Assembly: GCA_033439685.1 (NCBI GenBank)
Contig: JAUEDM010000001.1
Location: 6,696,001-6,760,000, forward strand
Direction of reading: 5' to 3'
DNA: 64,000 nt
Source of the DNA: Apodospora peruviana
Taxonomy: Eukaryota > Ascomycota > Sordariomycetes > Sordariales > Lasiosphaeriaceae
Each line of letters begins with the position of its first letter. The first letter of the stretch is position 1. This document shows, in pieces, positions 11,548 to 20,473 of this stretch. A program made the translations under genes and the position numbers. The notes beneath the pieces were generated by a model. That model ran no database searches. It worked only from the letters and a program-made list of their open reading frames with translations, and was not told the origin of the DNA.

Positions 11548-12286
11548 TGATGTATTCGCTCTTGAACCTTGGTCTCGTGAGTCGTAAGACCGACTGGGTA
11601 AGCCCCTTTTCAGATTTCAGTCGTTTGCGTAAGATACATACATCGTGACTCGGCGACCGGATCATCGGCTGCAAGACACTAAAAAGAAAGATATAAACGC
11701 AGATATGATGCATAGAATGCTAGGCATTTATGAACGAAAATCTAAATGACGGTACATCGCCAGACCTAGCTCAAATCGTCCGTGGAAACCAAGATACTTT
11801 GGTAGTAAGATAGTAAGGCTACCGCCACAACTCTCACAACCAGTCTATAATAATACCTAGTGATCAACTCCAGAGAATTAACAGCCCTATGTCGTATAGC
11901 AGCCACCCAGCCCAAAATTAAATCCAAGAGAAGCAAAAGCTCGCTCCAAAGGGAAAAAATAACAGGTACCCAAAAATCCCAAGCAAACTCCAGACAACTC
12001 CGAGTCGAACGCTGTTTACTGTGCCAACCAATGATCACTACTGCCCTAATTATTTAGGTAATGGCGGCCATGATTACAAAGGCTCAGAGACCTGCTCTTT
12101 CCTCTTTCCCCGTCCTATTATCTTGCCAGGGCGAAACTGGCCGGAACCGACATTGCTGAGCTGAAGTTTTGCCTGTTCACTTCTAAGCAGAAAACATGTT
12201 AGCATGACCCCATCACCATACATGCCGTCCAGAAAGAAATCAAACCGTACTAACATACAAACTCACAAATCAAGTCCAATCCCTTC

Positions 12287-12523
12287 TTAAAATGGCTTCT
12301 TAATCCCACCAACTGCCCCTCCAACAGCTTGACCGGCGCCCCCGACGGCACCGCCGACCGCGTTCCCCGCGCCTCCGACAGCGCCGCCCACTTTTCCGGC
12401 GCCGTCCTTGGCCACGCCACCCACCTTGTCGGTGCCGTCCTTGATGATGGCCCCGCCGGCCTGTCTGGCGAGGTCTTCCTTTGAGGGGATGCAGCAGCAG
12501 AGGGAGGAAGCGCAGTTGCCCAT
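12287..12523 (-). CDS. Small Gly/Val-rich protein with N-terminal lipidation motif
   Basis: The start MGNCASSLCCCIPSKED is chosen because the internal ATG at 12523 gives an ideal N-myristoylation context (Gly2, Ser6) with four nearby cysteines (4, 9, 10, 11) fit for palmitoylation. The upstream part of the longer open frame looks like leader sequence. The 78-residue product continues with KDGTDKVGGVAKDGAGKVGG and then repeated GGAVGGAGxAVGGAVGGAG units, and ends GGIKKPF. The repeats could form a glycine-zipper-like helix. From these features I infer attachment to the plasma membrane or endomembranes on the cytosolic side. No enzymatic motif is present and I do not know its function. The long clean leader suggests an independent transcript. 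Confidence 0.68.
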   Translation of the reverse strand: MGNCASSLCCCIPSKEDLARQAGGAIIKDGTDKVGGVAKDGAGKVGGAVGGAGNAVGGAVGGAGQAVGGAVGGIKKPF

Positions 12524-13714
12524 TTTGAGGATCTTGGTTTTAAGAAACAGGATGGATATAGACTTATAAGTTGAGCTTCGGATTGGATCAAGATTGTTGC
12601 TGACTTGGGGTAAGGAGAGAATGAAGGAAGATGAATGAGACAAAAGCAAAATGTCGTGGGCGGAAAGGAGATCTTTTTGTATTGAACGGAAGATACCAGG
12701 CTTCGTGTAAAGTGTGATTACCTTTGATAGATCGGAACATACCTGCCACACTCACATAAGCTATACAGACTTCCGTGTGAAATGGGTAAGTTTTGCGGCC
12801 GATATCTCACTGCATGCATAGCAGGATCAGCTCAGACAACACCCAAACCGTCCACCCTCCACCGGCTGACCAACTTGGCAAGGCCTCCCCCGGGTCGTGT
12901 ACCTCAACTGAAGTATGTCTCGAAATCTGCAACCGTTTATTTCGACCCATCCATTCAATGTATTTAGATAACCATACCATCTCTAGTGTTACAGGAAGAG
13001 ATGTGTGAGTGGCTTGGCACCAGCTCGCTGCAGCCCGTCCAGAAACAAATTCAAGATTCATGATCCTGGGGAAAGGAAAGGGTCTAGATTCAGATCTGCG
13101 ACCAACCACTAACCCATGGCAGATTTTCCAACAATGAGAAACAGGCCCTGTGTAACTGAAGGCTGCGTGGCCTCGTGGCCGAACGGCCGACCAGTCCACC
13201 AGGACCCCTAATTCTATAAGGCGTGCATGTGTAGGGTCGTTGGTCATCTTTTTATCCATTCTAACTGACTGTGCCCGTAAGCCCGCCGCCACCCAAAAGC
13301 CCAAGACGCACAGATTTGGCCAGCTTGGGGGTTCCAGTTCGGTCACTGCGCCGCTCGGTAACCACGGCGCCGAATGTTTCGAGATGATCGATTGAAAGGG
13401 TAGTGTTCGATTGGCTAACTGCGCCGTCTCACGGCACTTGCTGTAGGGCCTAAATGGAAATAAAAAACCTCCATTCCCAACAAAAAAACAACGGACAGAC
13501 ACCTGAAAGATGTTTGTGTGGCGTATGGTGGCACGAATGAGTTCAACATCAGGTCAGGCCAAAACTGCGGGCTAACGACTTTTCATTGATTCATCATGAT
13601 GCACAGAGCGGCCGACTCCAAGACTAACAACTACACAACCACCGCGGCAATCGGCATTGTCCGGGATTCCGAGCTGCATTTCACCCGCTCATGAGCGACG
13701 AGAACCGAAGTTAA
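12524..13714. other. Intergenic between small protein and amidase
   Basis: It contains the promoter and leader of the small lipid-anchored protein gene at its left end and the 3' flank of the amidase at its right end. A 231-codon minus-strand open frame spans 12807-13502 but lacks any recognisable domain. Confidence 0.45.
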
Positions 13715-15370
13715 TTACTTCTCAGTCGGAATATTTTTGGCACCCAGGTTCCTGAAACTCGGCAGCGCACGCCAACCGTTCTCCCTGTTCCACAAGTCCT
13801 CGATTGCGCTCGCCCACTGCACCAGCTCCGCCTCCTTCCACGCCGTGTGCTGCAGAGACAAACTCACGGGCATCCCGTCGTCGTCCAGCCCGATGGGAAG
13901 GCATATGATCGGATAGCCGGCCTGGGCTGCGAACTGCTGGCCGATGCCGCTGCGGTCGCAAAAGAGAAGCCCGTCCAGAGCGATCGTCTCGCCGGTTTTG
14001 GGGGTTTTATACGATAGCGCGGCGTCTATTCCCTTCTCTCTTGTCTGCTTGCGAATGTGATTGAGTGCCTGGTAGTATGTCTCGTCCTTGACTCCGTGGC
14101 AGTCAATTATCTCGTGCAAGTTCGACTGGCCGTCAGGATATGCAGGCAGAGCTCCGGGCTCGGCACCTTCGGTCCCGTTATTCTGTTTGTTGTACTCGAC
14201 GATGTCCTCGACCGACCTGACTGGACTATCGACCAGCCATTTTTGGAGATAGTCGTTGATTCCATTGTATGCGTCGACCTTGACAACAGTCCACTCGGAA
14301 CGATGAGGGTCTCCGTGTTCCCAGTTCCAGCTACCATCTTCTCCCACGCGCTCATCGATGCTGGGAAAGTCGACCTCGAAGATTTCCGCCCCAGCGCGTC
14401 TCATCGCATCCAAGACTTTGGATACCACGACTTTCGCAGATGGCGGAGCAAGCGGCTCGAAGCACCCTTTCATCGGAAGCCCGAACCGCGCGCCCTTAAG
14501 TTTCTCAAGCCCTGATACACAGGCTGCAAAAGACTCGGGCTGCTTCCTCTCGGGGACCATGGTAAAACCATCCTGCTCGTCCTTGGCAGCAATTGCATCC
14601 AACATGGCCGCTGCGTCCGCCACCGTCCTGCCAAAGGATCCGACAGTGTCCAGATTCAAACTGATCGGGATGGTGCCAGCTCGAGACGTCAGACCAACAG
14701 TCGGCTTGATCCCAACGATCCCATTGATTCCAGCAGGTCGGATGATTGAAGTGTCCGTCTCGGTCCCGATCGCCAGGGGAGCCATGTTGGCGCATATCGC
14801 AATAGCGGAGCCGGAGCTGGATCCAAATGGGCTCTTGGTCAGATCGTAGGGGTTCCGGGCCTGTCCGCCTCGCGGGCTGAAGCCGTCCGAGTGTGTCTTT
14901 GACCGCAGCGACGCCCACTCGCTCATGTTGGTGTGGCCGAGGATGACGGCGCCAGCCTCACGTAGACGCTTGACCACAAAGGCGTCATCTTTGACGACAC
15001 TGCCGAGGAGCGCCCACGACCCGGCGGTGGTCTCCATCAGGTCCTTTGTTGCGATGTTGTCCTTCACCAGGATGGGGATCCCGTGCAGAGGGCCACGGAT
15101 CTTGCCTGCGGCCCTATCCTCATCGAGTTTCTCGGCGATTTGGCAAGCATCGGGATTGATCTCGATGACCGCTTCCAGGTAGGGATTGAGCACCCGGATG
15201 TAGTCGATGCAGTGCTTGACGTACTGGGCAGCCGAAAAGTGATTTTGGGAAAAATGGTCTTGAAGCTCGTCGACGGTCACCTCGTACAGGTCAAAGCCAT
15301 TGAGTTTCTGCATCTGTAGCCGGGTCGGGACAGGTGGTGCGCCATCGTGTTTTCGGACGAGTTCTCTCAT
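13715..15370 (-). CDS. Amidase-signature family hydrolase
   Basis: An uninterrupted 551-residue amidase. The Ser-cis-Ser-Lys triad is visible: Lys103 in PILVKDN, the cis-Ser in FGSSSGSA (about 184-186), and the nucleophile Ser208 in GTETDTSIIRPAG, followed by GIVGIKPTVGL. The family hydrolyses amides (for example fatty acid amides, acetamide or indoleacetamide). The exact substrate is not readable, and the fungal paralogues are numerous. The start is set at MRELVRKH (15370), because extending the frame upstream only reads through the A18 tract and gives a poly-Lys tail. No signal peptide is seen, so it is probably cytosolic. It shares orientation with aguA, with 525 bases between, but no functional link is evident. 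Thr207 replaces the Gly more usual before the nucleophile Ser. Confidence 0.87.
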   Translation of the reverse strand: MRELVRKHDGAPPVPTRLQMQKLNGFDLYEVTVDELQDHFSQNHFSAAQYVKHCIDYIRVLNPYLEAVIEINPDACQIAEKLDEDRAAGKIRGPLHGIPILVKDNIATKDLMETTAGSWALLGSVVKDDAFVVKRLREAGAVILGHTNMSEWASLRSKTHSDGFSPRGGQARNPYDLTKSPFGSSSGSAIAICANMAPLAIGTETDTSIIRPAGINGIVGIKPTVGLTSRAGTIPISLNLDTVGSFGRTVADAAAMLDAIAAKDEQDGFTMVPERKQPESFAACVSGLEKLKGARFGLPMKGCFEPLAPPSAKVVVSKVLDAMRRAGAEIFEVDFPSIDERVGEDGSWNWEHGDPHRSEWTVVKVDAYNGINDYLQKWLVDSPVRSVEDIVEYNKQNNGTEGAEPGALPAYPDGQSNLHEIIDCHGVKDETYYQALNHIRKQTREKGIDAALSYKTPKTGETIALDGLLFCDRSGIGQQFAAQAGYPIICLPIGLDDDGMPVSLSLQHTAWKEAELVQWASAIEDLWNRENGWRALPSFRNLGAKNIPTEK

Positions 15371-15895
15371 CTTGAGTGCTAAGGTTTGTTTGGTTTTTTT
15401 TTTTTTTTTTTGTGTCCGCAACTCCAACGGTCAAAGTCAAGTTACCTTATTAAGCGGTTGGGAAAGATAGAAAATGGGAGTGAGTGTGCCGAAGGTCTCG
15501 CTCGCTTCACCGGTTGAGTGGTTCCATGACAAAATGACAAAATGACAGGCAGTTTGGGCGCACGGCTCCACCTCAATAACGTCATCGATTCTCATCCCTT
15601 CCTTTGCGTCGGAAAGAGCATATGACATGAAGCATTCAGCTCCATTTCCTACTTGCGTAATATTATTTATTTTATTTATGTAATATTCGGCAAATTTTCG
15701 TTGCTGGAAGGGCCGCGGTGCATCAATTCACGATGTGGCTTTCCATTCTGCCCCGCCTAGACACTCCCGTATCTTGGCTTTTATTCAACCTTCAAGCACC
15801 TCCCTGTCCTGAGATGAATCATTACTTCTCCTTCCCCACATCTTCCTTTAACCCTTTTTCGCGATCCCGTCTCACCGCACTTACTTCAATCCTAA
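15371..15895. other. Amidase promoter and aguA 3' region
   Basis: The 525-base gap holds the T18 run near the amidase start, an AT-rich segment at about 15656-15690 (TAATATT repeated on both sides), and the expected aguA terminator. No gene is seen. Confidence 0.5.
15394..15411. repeat. T18 homopolymer in amidase leader
   Basis: Eighteen consecutive T on the plus strand, reading as A18 in the amidase 5' untranslated region about 24 bases before the chosen ATG. Poly(dA:dT) tracts of this length commonly exclude nucleosomes in fungal promoters, which is general knowledge rather than shown here. Confidence 0.85.
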
Positions 15896-18445
15896 TCAAT
15901 CAACAATCCCAACAGGCAACACAGAAACATAATCCAGCGGTGCAAGCTCAATCCCATCCGCCAACCCAATAATCTTCAACACATCGCCCCTCGTGATCTC
16001 AACCCCCTCAAACGTGATCCTCGTCGCCGAGTGCCCGTCCAGCTTCGTCGAAAACGCATGGCCCAACTTATCCTCGAGATCGCCGATCCACTCCAGCAGC
16101 GGCTTATCGTTGAGAAACGCGCCGTAGTGTGCTCGTCCACCAATCACGTCGAAATAGTTGAAGGCGATATCGTACCTGCCCAAGGGCACATCCAGCGTCG
16201 TCGCCGCCTCTCCCCGCCCGTTTGTCGAAGTAATCACGATACCCGTAAAATTCGACGCCGTCTCGGACGGAATCACCGCCACCGGCGCGTAGCCGTTCAG
16301 CTTCATGCTCTCGGCCTCGATCCGATAGGGATGGTTGCCAACCCGACCCAGCTCGTCGGGGATGCCCGAGAGGTTGTAGTAGAACCCGTTGACCGCGTCG
16401 CGCCAGACGATCGAGTGCCCGGCCTGGAACTTGAGCCGGAACAGCATGTGCTCGAATCGCTCGCTGTCTATCTGACCTCGCAGAGACTCCCACTCCGAGA
16501 CAAACGTCTGCGCGGTGGCGGCGCCGGCGTAGTGCGCGTCGTAAAAGTGCTGGATGACGGTCTTGCCGGTGCTTCTCAGGCGGGTGGTGTAGTTCACGTG
16601 GTGGAACCACAGGAGAAGCTCCTCGGGGGTAGTCTCGATCTCTTCGTACTTGGCTGCCAGTTCGGACGGGTATTGGCCCGTGAAGCCGGTGCCGTTGCCC
16701 ACGGTTCTGTCCATCCCGATGGTCTTGCCGTCTGCGCGAGTCCATTGGCCCCAGCCGTTGTTGTCCTGAGACGCCGGATTTGGACCGAAATGCGTATACA
16801 AGATGTCTGTAAGCGTCTGAATACCAAGGTTCCCGGTGTAGTTCTCATATGCCGGCCACGACTCCATCGAGATCTTTGTGATGGTCTGTAGGACCGCTTG
16901 GTCATGGCCCAACGTGAGTCGGATCCACTCCTGGAGGAGGGTTTGAGAATCTTGCGTGGGATCCCAGGCTAACTTCCCGTAAGCGTAGAGGTTCGACATG
17001 GCGAGGTGACTCCCAAGCCAAGTTGTGTTGGTCCCAACATTGACGACACCGGCGTATCCTCCAAGCTTCCTATTGAAGTACTGGCCGGAAACGATGTCTC
17101 GAACCAGCGACGGCTTGCTCTCGACACGCATATCAAAGTCCAATATCGTCTTCCAGAGCGGTGCGATGTAGACCAAGTGGTCTTGATGGCCGAGGTACTC
17201 TTGGCTGACTTGTAACTCGATGGCAACGTTCGTCTTGGGGATATTCGCAAAAAGAGGCGATGCCGGCTCGCGAACCTGGAAGTCGATCGGCCCGTACTTG
17301 ATCTGAACGACAACATTGTCGAGAAACAGGCCATCCAGATCTTTGAAGAATTCAACCGCAGCGTTGGCACGATCAAACTTCCAGTCGTTCCAGTCGGCGT
17401 GGTGGTTGTAGACAAACGCACGGAACATGACGATGCCTCCATATGGTTGGACAGCCCTTGCAAACAGGTTTGCGCCGTCGGCAAGAGTGCGGTTGTATGT
17501 TAGAGGGCCTGGCTGACCTTCCGAGTTGGCTTTGACGAGGTATCCTGCAAGATCGGGGACTCGCTGGTAGAGGCGTTTCGTTTTGTCCGCCCACCACGCA
17601 ATGACCGAAGCGTCCAGGGGATCAAAAGTGGCCAGTCCACCCAACAGCTGAGGTGACGCAAAGTTGAGCGAGATGCCGACCTGGACACCATAGGGGCGGA
17701 ATGTGTCTGCAAGTCTTCCAAGCCCTTGGATGTTCTCATCCGTCAACAGAGAAGCGTTAGCGTTGACATTGTTGACAATAATCCCGTTGATTCCTATCGA
17801 AGCCAATAGTCGAGCATACTGCGACACCCGCGTCAGATTCTTGACGATGAGACCGTTGGAGAAGAAGATCGAGGGACCCGCGTATCCACGCTCAATACTC
17901 CCGTCGAGGTTGTTCCACTCGTTTGCCCAGCGGATGGGAGCGGATGGGTTCGACACGTGGTCTACATCCGAGAAGTCCCCCTGCGCGATCCTCGAAAGAT
18001 AATCAAACGCGCCATACAGCGCTCCGCGCTCGTTCTGACCGAGAATTGTGACTCGTGACCCCTTGACACTGAGCCAAAAACCATCCTTGATGAGAGAAGA
18101 AGCGTTCAAACTCCCGTATTTAGCGCTGTACGCCGCAATAGTGCCAACGATGATCGATGACTGGGTGGAATTGATTCGAAAAATCGGTGACTCGGTGGAA
18201 ATATTGAGTTGGCGTCCTAGCATCCCTTTGATGCCCACTTGCAGTTCTTTTGCCGCGATGGCAACAGGGCTCGACCCGGTGGCAGAGCTCGTTGTGTTCA
18301 GGGCCACAATGACAGCCGGGAGTGGCGATGCTTGTGCGAGCAGGCTGTCAGGGAGCGGTGCATACCGAAGCCATCCGTCGAGGCCATTCTCAGCGGCCAC
18401 GATGCGGGCCAAAAGCGCCAGCAGACCCCAATGAGCTCCTCGCAT
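15896..18445 (-). CDS. aguA: Secreted GH67 alpha-glucuronidase
   Basis: This 849-residue, intronless protein starts with a signal peptide (MRGAHWGLLALLARIVAA) and matches the length and layout of fungal family GH67 enzymes. These release 4-O-methyl-glucuronic acid from glucuronoxylo-oligosaccharides outside the cell. The catalytic residues known from Cellvibrio GlcA67A (Glu292 acid; Asp365 and Glu393 base pair) have clear counterparts: Glu309 in VKANSEGQPGP, Asp388 in KYGPIDFQVREP, and Glu416 in LQVSQEYLGHQ. The 28-residue spacing of the last two is the same. Many N-x-S/T sequons suit a secreted glycoprotein. It reads away from the protoglobin gene, with about 1 kb of shared upstream DNA. Such genes are normally induced by xylan through XlnR and repressed by CreA. 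I found CreA-like hexamers but no clear GGCTAA box. Confidence 0.96.
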   Translation of the reverse strand: MRGAHWGLLALLARIVAAENGLDGWLRYAPLPDSLLAQASPLPAVIVALNTTSSATGSSPVAIAAKELQVGIKGMLGRQLNISTESPIFRINSTQSSIIVGTIAAYSAKYGSLNASSLIKDGFWLSVKGSRVTILGQNERGALYGAFDYLSRIAQGDFSDVDHVSNPSAPIRWANEWNNLDGSIERGYAGPSIFFSNGLIVKNLTRVSQYARLLASIGINGIIVNNVNANASLLTDENIQGLGRLADTFRPYGVQVGISLNFASPQLLGGLATFDPLDASVIAWWADKTKRLYQRVPDLAGYLVKANSEGQPGPLTYNRTLADGANLFARAVQPYGGIVMFRAFVYNHHADWNDWKFDRANAAVEFFKDLDGLFLDNVVVQIKYGPIDFQVREPASPLFANIPKTNVAIELQVSQEYLGHQDHLVYIAPLWKTILDFDMRVESKPSLVRDIVSGQYFNRKLGGYAGVVNVGTNTTWLGSHLAMSNLYAYGKLAWDPTQDSQTLLQEWIRLTLGHDQAVLQTITKISMESWPAYENYTGNLGIQTLTDILYTHFGPNPASQDNNGWGQWTRADGKTIGMDRTVGNGTGFTGQYPSELAAKYEEIETTPEELLLWFHHVNYTTRLRSTGKTVIQHFYDAHYAGAATAQTFVSEWESLRGQIDSERFEHMLFRLKFQAGHSIVWRDAVNGFYYNLSGIPDELGRVGNHPYRIEAESMKLNGYAPVAVIPSETASNFTGIVITSTNGRGEAATTLDVPLGRYDIAFNYFDVIGGRAHYGAFLNDKPLLEWIGDLEDKLGHAFSTKLDGHSATRITFEGVEITRGDVLKIIGLADGIELAPLDYVSVLPVGIVD

Positions 18446-19506
18446 GTTTAAGGGTGCGAAAAGTCAAGGCTGAGTTGTCATGGTCCGGGACTGAGGCTCG
18501 CCATGAATCATGTCGTCTGCCCCTTGATATAACAAGACAGCAGCAGCGGCCTTTCTCCACCGCAATTCCCATTCATTTGGATATGCCTATTATGGTCACT
18601 CTTGGCCTGGTACCAAGGCGGAGTAAGTAGCATGCCGCATCTTGGATCAGCGTCTTCTCTGCCCAGACCAGCGTTCAGGCTCAACCAAGTCCTCATCCCA
18701 ATCAGCCTGAATCGCATTCCAAGCACTCGCTCGCGGAGTCGGTGCTACACTGCATGTTTGCGACTGCGGGTTTTTTTTGGCAACTTTCTACATGCCGGTT
18801 ACTACGTGGCATCATTGATGATGTTGGAGATGTGACGGATATGTCAATATCGATTCGAGACCTTTAGGTGAACAAGGTTTCAGAACATCGAACCCAAGTG
18901 TATTCTTGTTTGGGGCGGTATGCATTGCGTTGCACGGGATAGAACCCTTCAGATATTGAAGCTGAGCGACGGGATTGGCGTCGACTAAAGTCGCAAAGTC
19001 TAATTAATTACCTTAGGTAGGTAGACAGGATGGGATTGTTCAATTCGGCATGCGATAACATTAAAAAAAAGCGATCCACAAATGGAGCTACACCGCTCAG
19101 CAGGGCAGGTATAAGTCATGGGAATTTGCATTACCCAAAAGGGCGAATTCAGTGGTGGATGGCCAATCAGGCGATGGCCTGATCTGGATGACTCCAGGGT
19201 GGCCTGACCTCCTTCCACTGATCGAACCACTTTGGTGAAGAATGCCATCATGCTCGAACCACAACTCGAAAATCAACGTCCATCTGCCTCGACACTTTTT
19301 TTCATTTCGTTGCCCGATATGACATCTTAAATATTAGAGTGCCCTTTTTTCTATCTCTCAACACACGGCCAATCTCGTCCTACATTTTTGTTATAATTAA
19401 CTTATCATCACTTGTCTTGTCCACGAACTTGAAGTCCAGCGCATCATCTTCCTAGTCTTCCATTCCCAGATTCCTCTTTGGGATCAATTGACCTCACACA
19501 TTCGCC
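18446..19506. other. Divergent promoter region aguA / protoglobin
   Basis: The 1.06-kb bidirectional spacer contains two GCGGAG hexamers on the aguA side and an ACCTTAGGTAGGTA motif near 19010. A pyrimidine-rich leader runs just before the protoglobin ATG. No additional gene is supported. Confidence 0.5.
18618..18738. promoter_or_regulatory. Possible CreA sites upstream of aguA
   Basis: GCGGAG occurs at 18618-18623 and 18733-18738, both within 300 bases of the aguA start. Both fit the SYGGRG consensus bound by the fungal carbon-catabolite repressor CreA. The consensus is short and occurs often by chance, so this is only suggestive. Confidence 0.3.
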
Positions 19507-20473
19507 ATGGCACCTTTACTAACGCAGACCCGACCGATGCAGCACATTGACCGTAAATCACTCTACACAAGTCTTCAAGCTCGCATCCGCTACCTTCACT
19601 CATTCCTCGATTTCGGCCCCAGTAAGTTCCCAAATTCTCATTCCCCAGAGGACCTCAAAATGTACCAACACAGAAAAAACAGATGACATCGACGCCCTGG
19701 CCTCCGGGTCAAAATACATCCATGCTTTAATTCCAGCAGTAGTCAACATCGTCTACAAAAAGCTTCTGCAGTACGACATCACGGCGCGTGCCTTCCAGAC
19801 CAGGAGCACCGCCTCTGAATCGCCCGTAGACGACCTCCCCCAACTCTCGGAAGAAAGCCCGCAGATCCTCCACCGCAAGATGTTTCTCAGAGCATATCTT
19901 AAGAAGCTGTGCTCAGACCCCGCCCGCATGGAGTTCTGGGAGTATCTCGACAAGGTCGGCATGATGCATACGGGCGTCGGGAGGCCGTTCCCGCTGCACA
20001 TCGAGTACATCCACATCGGCGCCGGACTGGCCGTCATCCAAGACGTGCTGACGGAAGCGATCCTGTCTCACCCGCGGCTGCACATGTCGCGCAAGATTTC
20101 CATAGTCAAGGCCTTGGGAAAAGTGATTTGGATCCAGAACGATCTGTTTGCTAGGTGGTATGTGCACGACGGCGAGGAGTTTACCGACGGAATGGATTTC
20201 GCCGAGGTTCTGAACGACAAGGAGGGTTGGTTGAATGGGAAGAAGGTGCTTGATCCAGAAGGCAGCGATTCAGGCTCCGAGAAGGAGATGGATGATCATG
20301 GTCATGCTGAGTCTGGTAGGAGTAAGGATAAGGCGACCGCTGCCGCCGCCGCGCCGGTCGCCGTTTGTCCGTTTACGGGCATGTCGACGGCGGCGAGGGA
20401 CTTTGCTGGTGATCATGCCAACAACAGAGAAGATGATGTCAAGTCTGATACTACTGTCAAACCTGATCAGTAG
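19507..20473 (+). CDS. Protoglobin-domain heme protein with C-terminal CP motif
   Basis: I place the start at the ATG in CGCCATGGCA (19507), giving MAPLLTQTRPMQHIDRKSLY...LHSFLDFGP. Exon 1 (19507-19621) is followed by a short intron, 19622-19673 (GTAAGT...ACACAG) or to 19682, both keeping frame. The protein is 304 or 301 residues. The globin-sensor/protoglobin fold is indicated by FLDFGP...DDIDALASGSKYIHALIPAVVN, the helix KMFLRAYLKKL, and a His-containing helix FPLHIEYIHIG (His147 and His152 are candidate proximal ligands), then ALGKVIWIQNDLFARWY. An acidic linker leads to an Ala-rich tail ending in a VCPFTGMS motif (Cys270-Pro271), which resembles a heme-regulatory CP site. Protoglobins bind O2, CO or NO; the role in fungi is not established. 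No membrane segment or output domain is present. Confidence 0.75.

Larger units (their letters stand above)
6955..12286. other. 5.3-kb interval without supported gene
   Basis: The first few hundred bases form the promoter of the minus-strand regulator. Beyond that I find only unsupported open frames of up to about 150 codons on both strands, the pentanucleotide repeat at 9431-9455, and several copies of the CCTAGG-centred palindrome (7505-7518, 11535-11547). Nothing resembles a transposase, reverse transcriptase or tRNA. Confidence 0.45.

Noticed and set aside
12807..13502. 231-codon minus-strand open frame
   Set aside because: No domain, no family resemblance and unbiased composition; it lies in the intergenic gap and is likely random.
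15371..15427. N-terminal poly-Lys extension of the amidase
   Set aside because: The lysines come from reading the A18 tract in the leader; the MRELVRKH start is better.
16031..16891. 286-codon plus-strand open frame opposite aguA
   Set aside because: Antisense shadow of a high-GC coding region.
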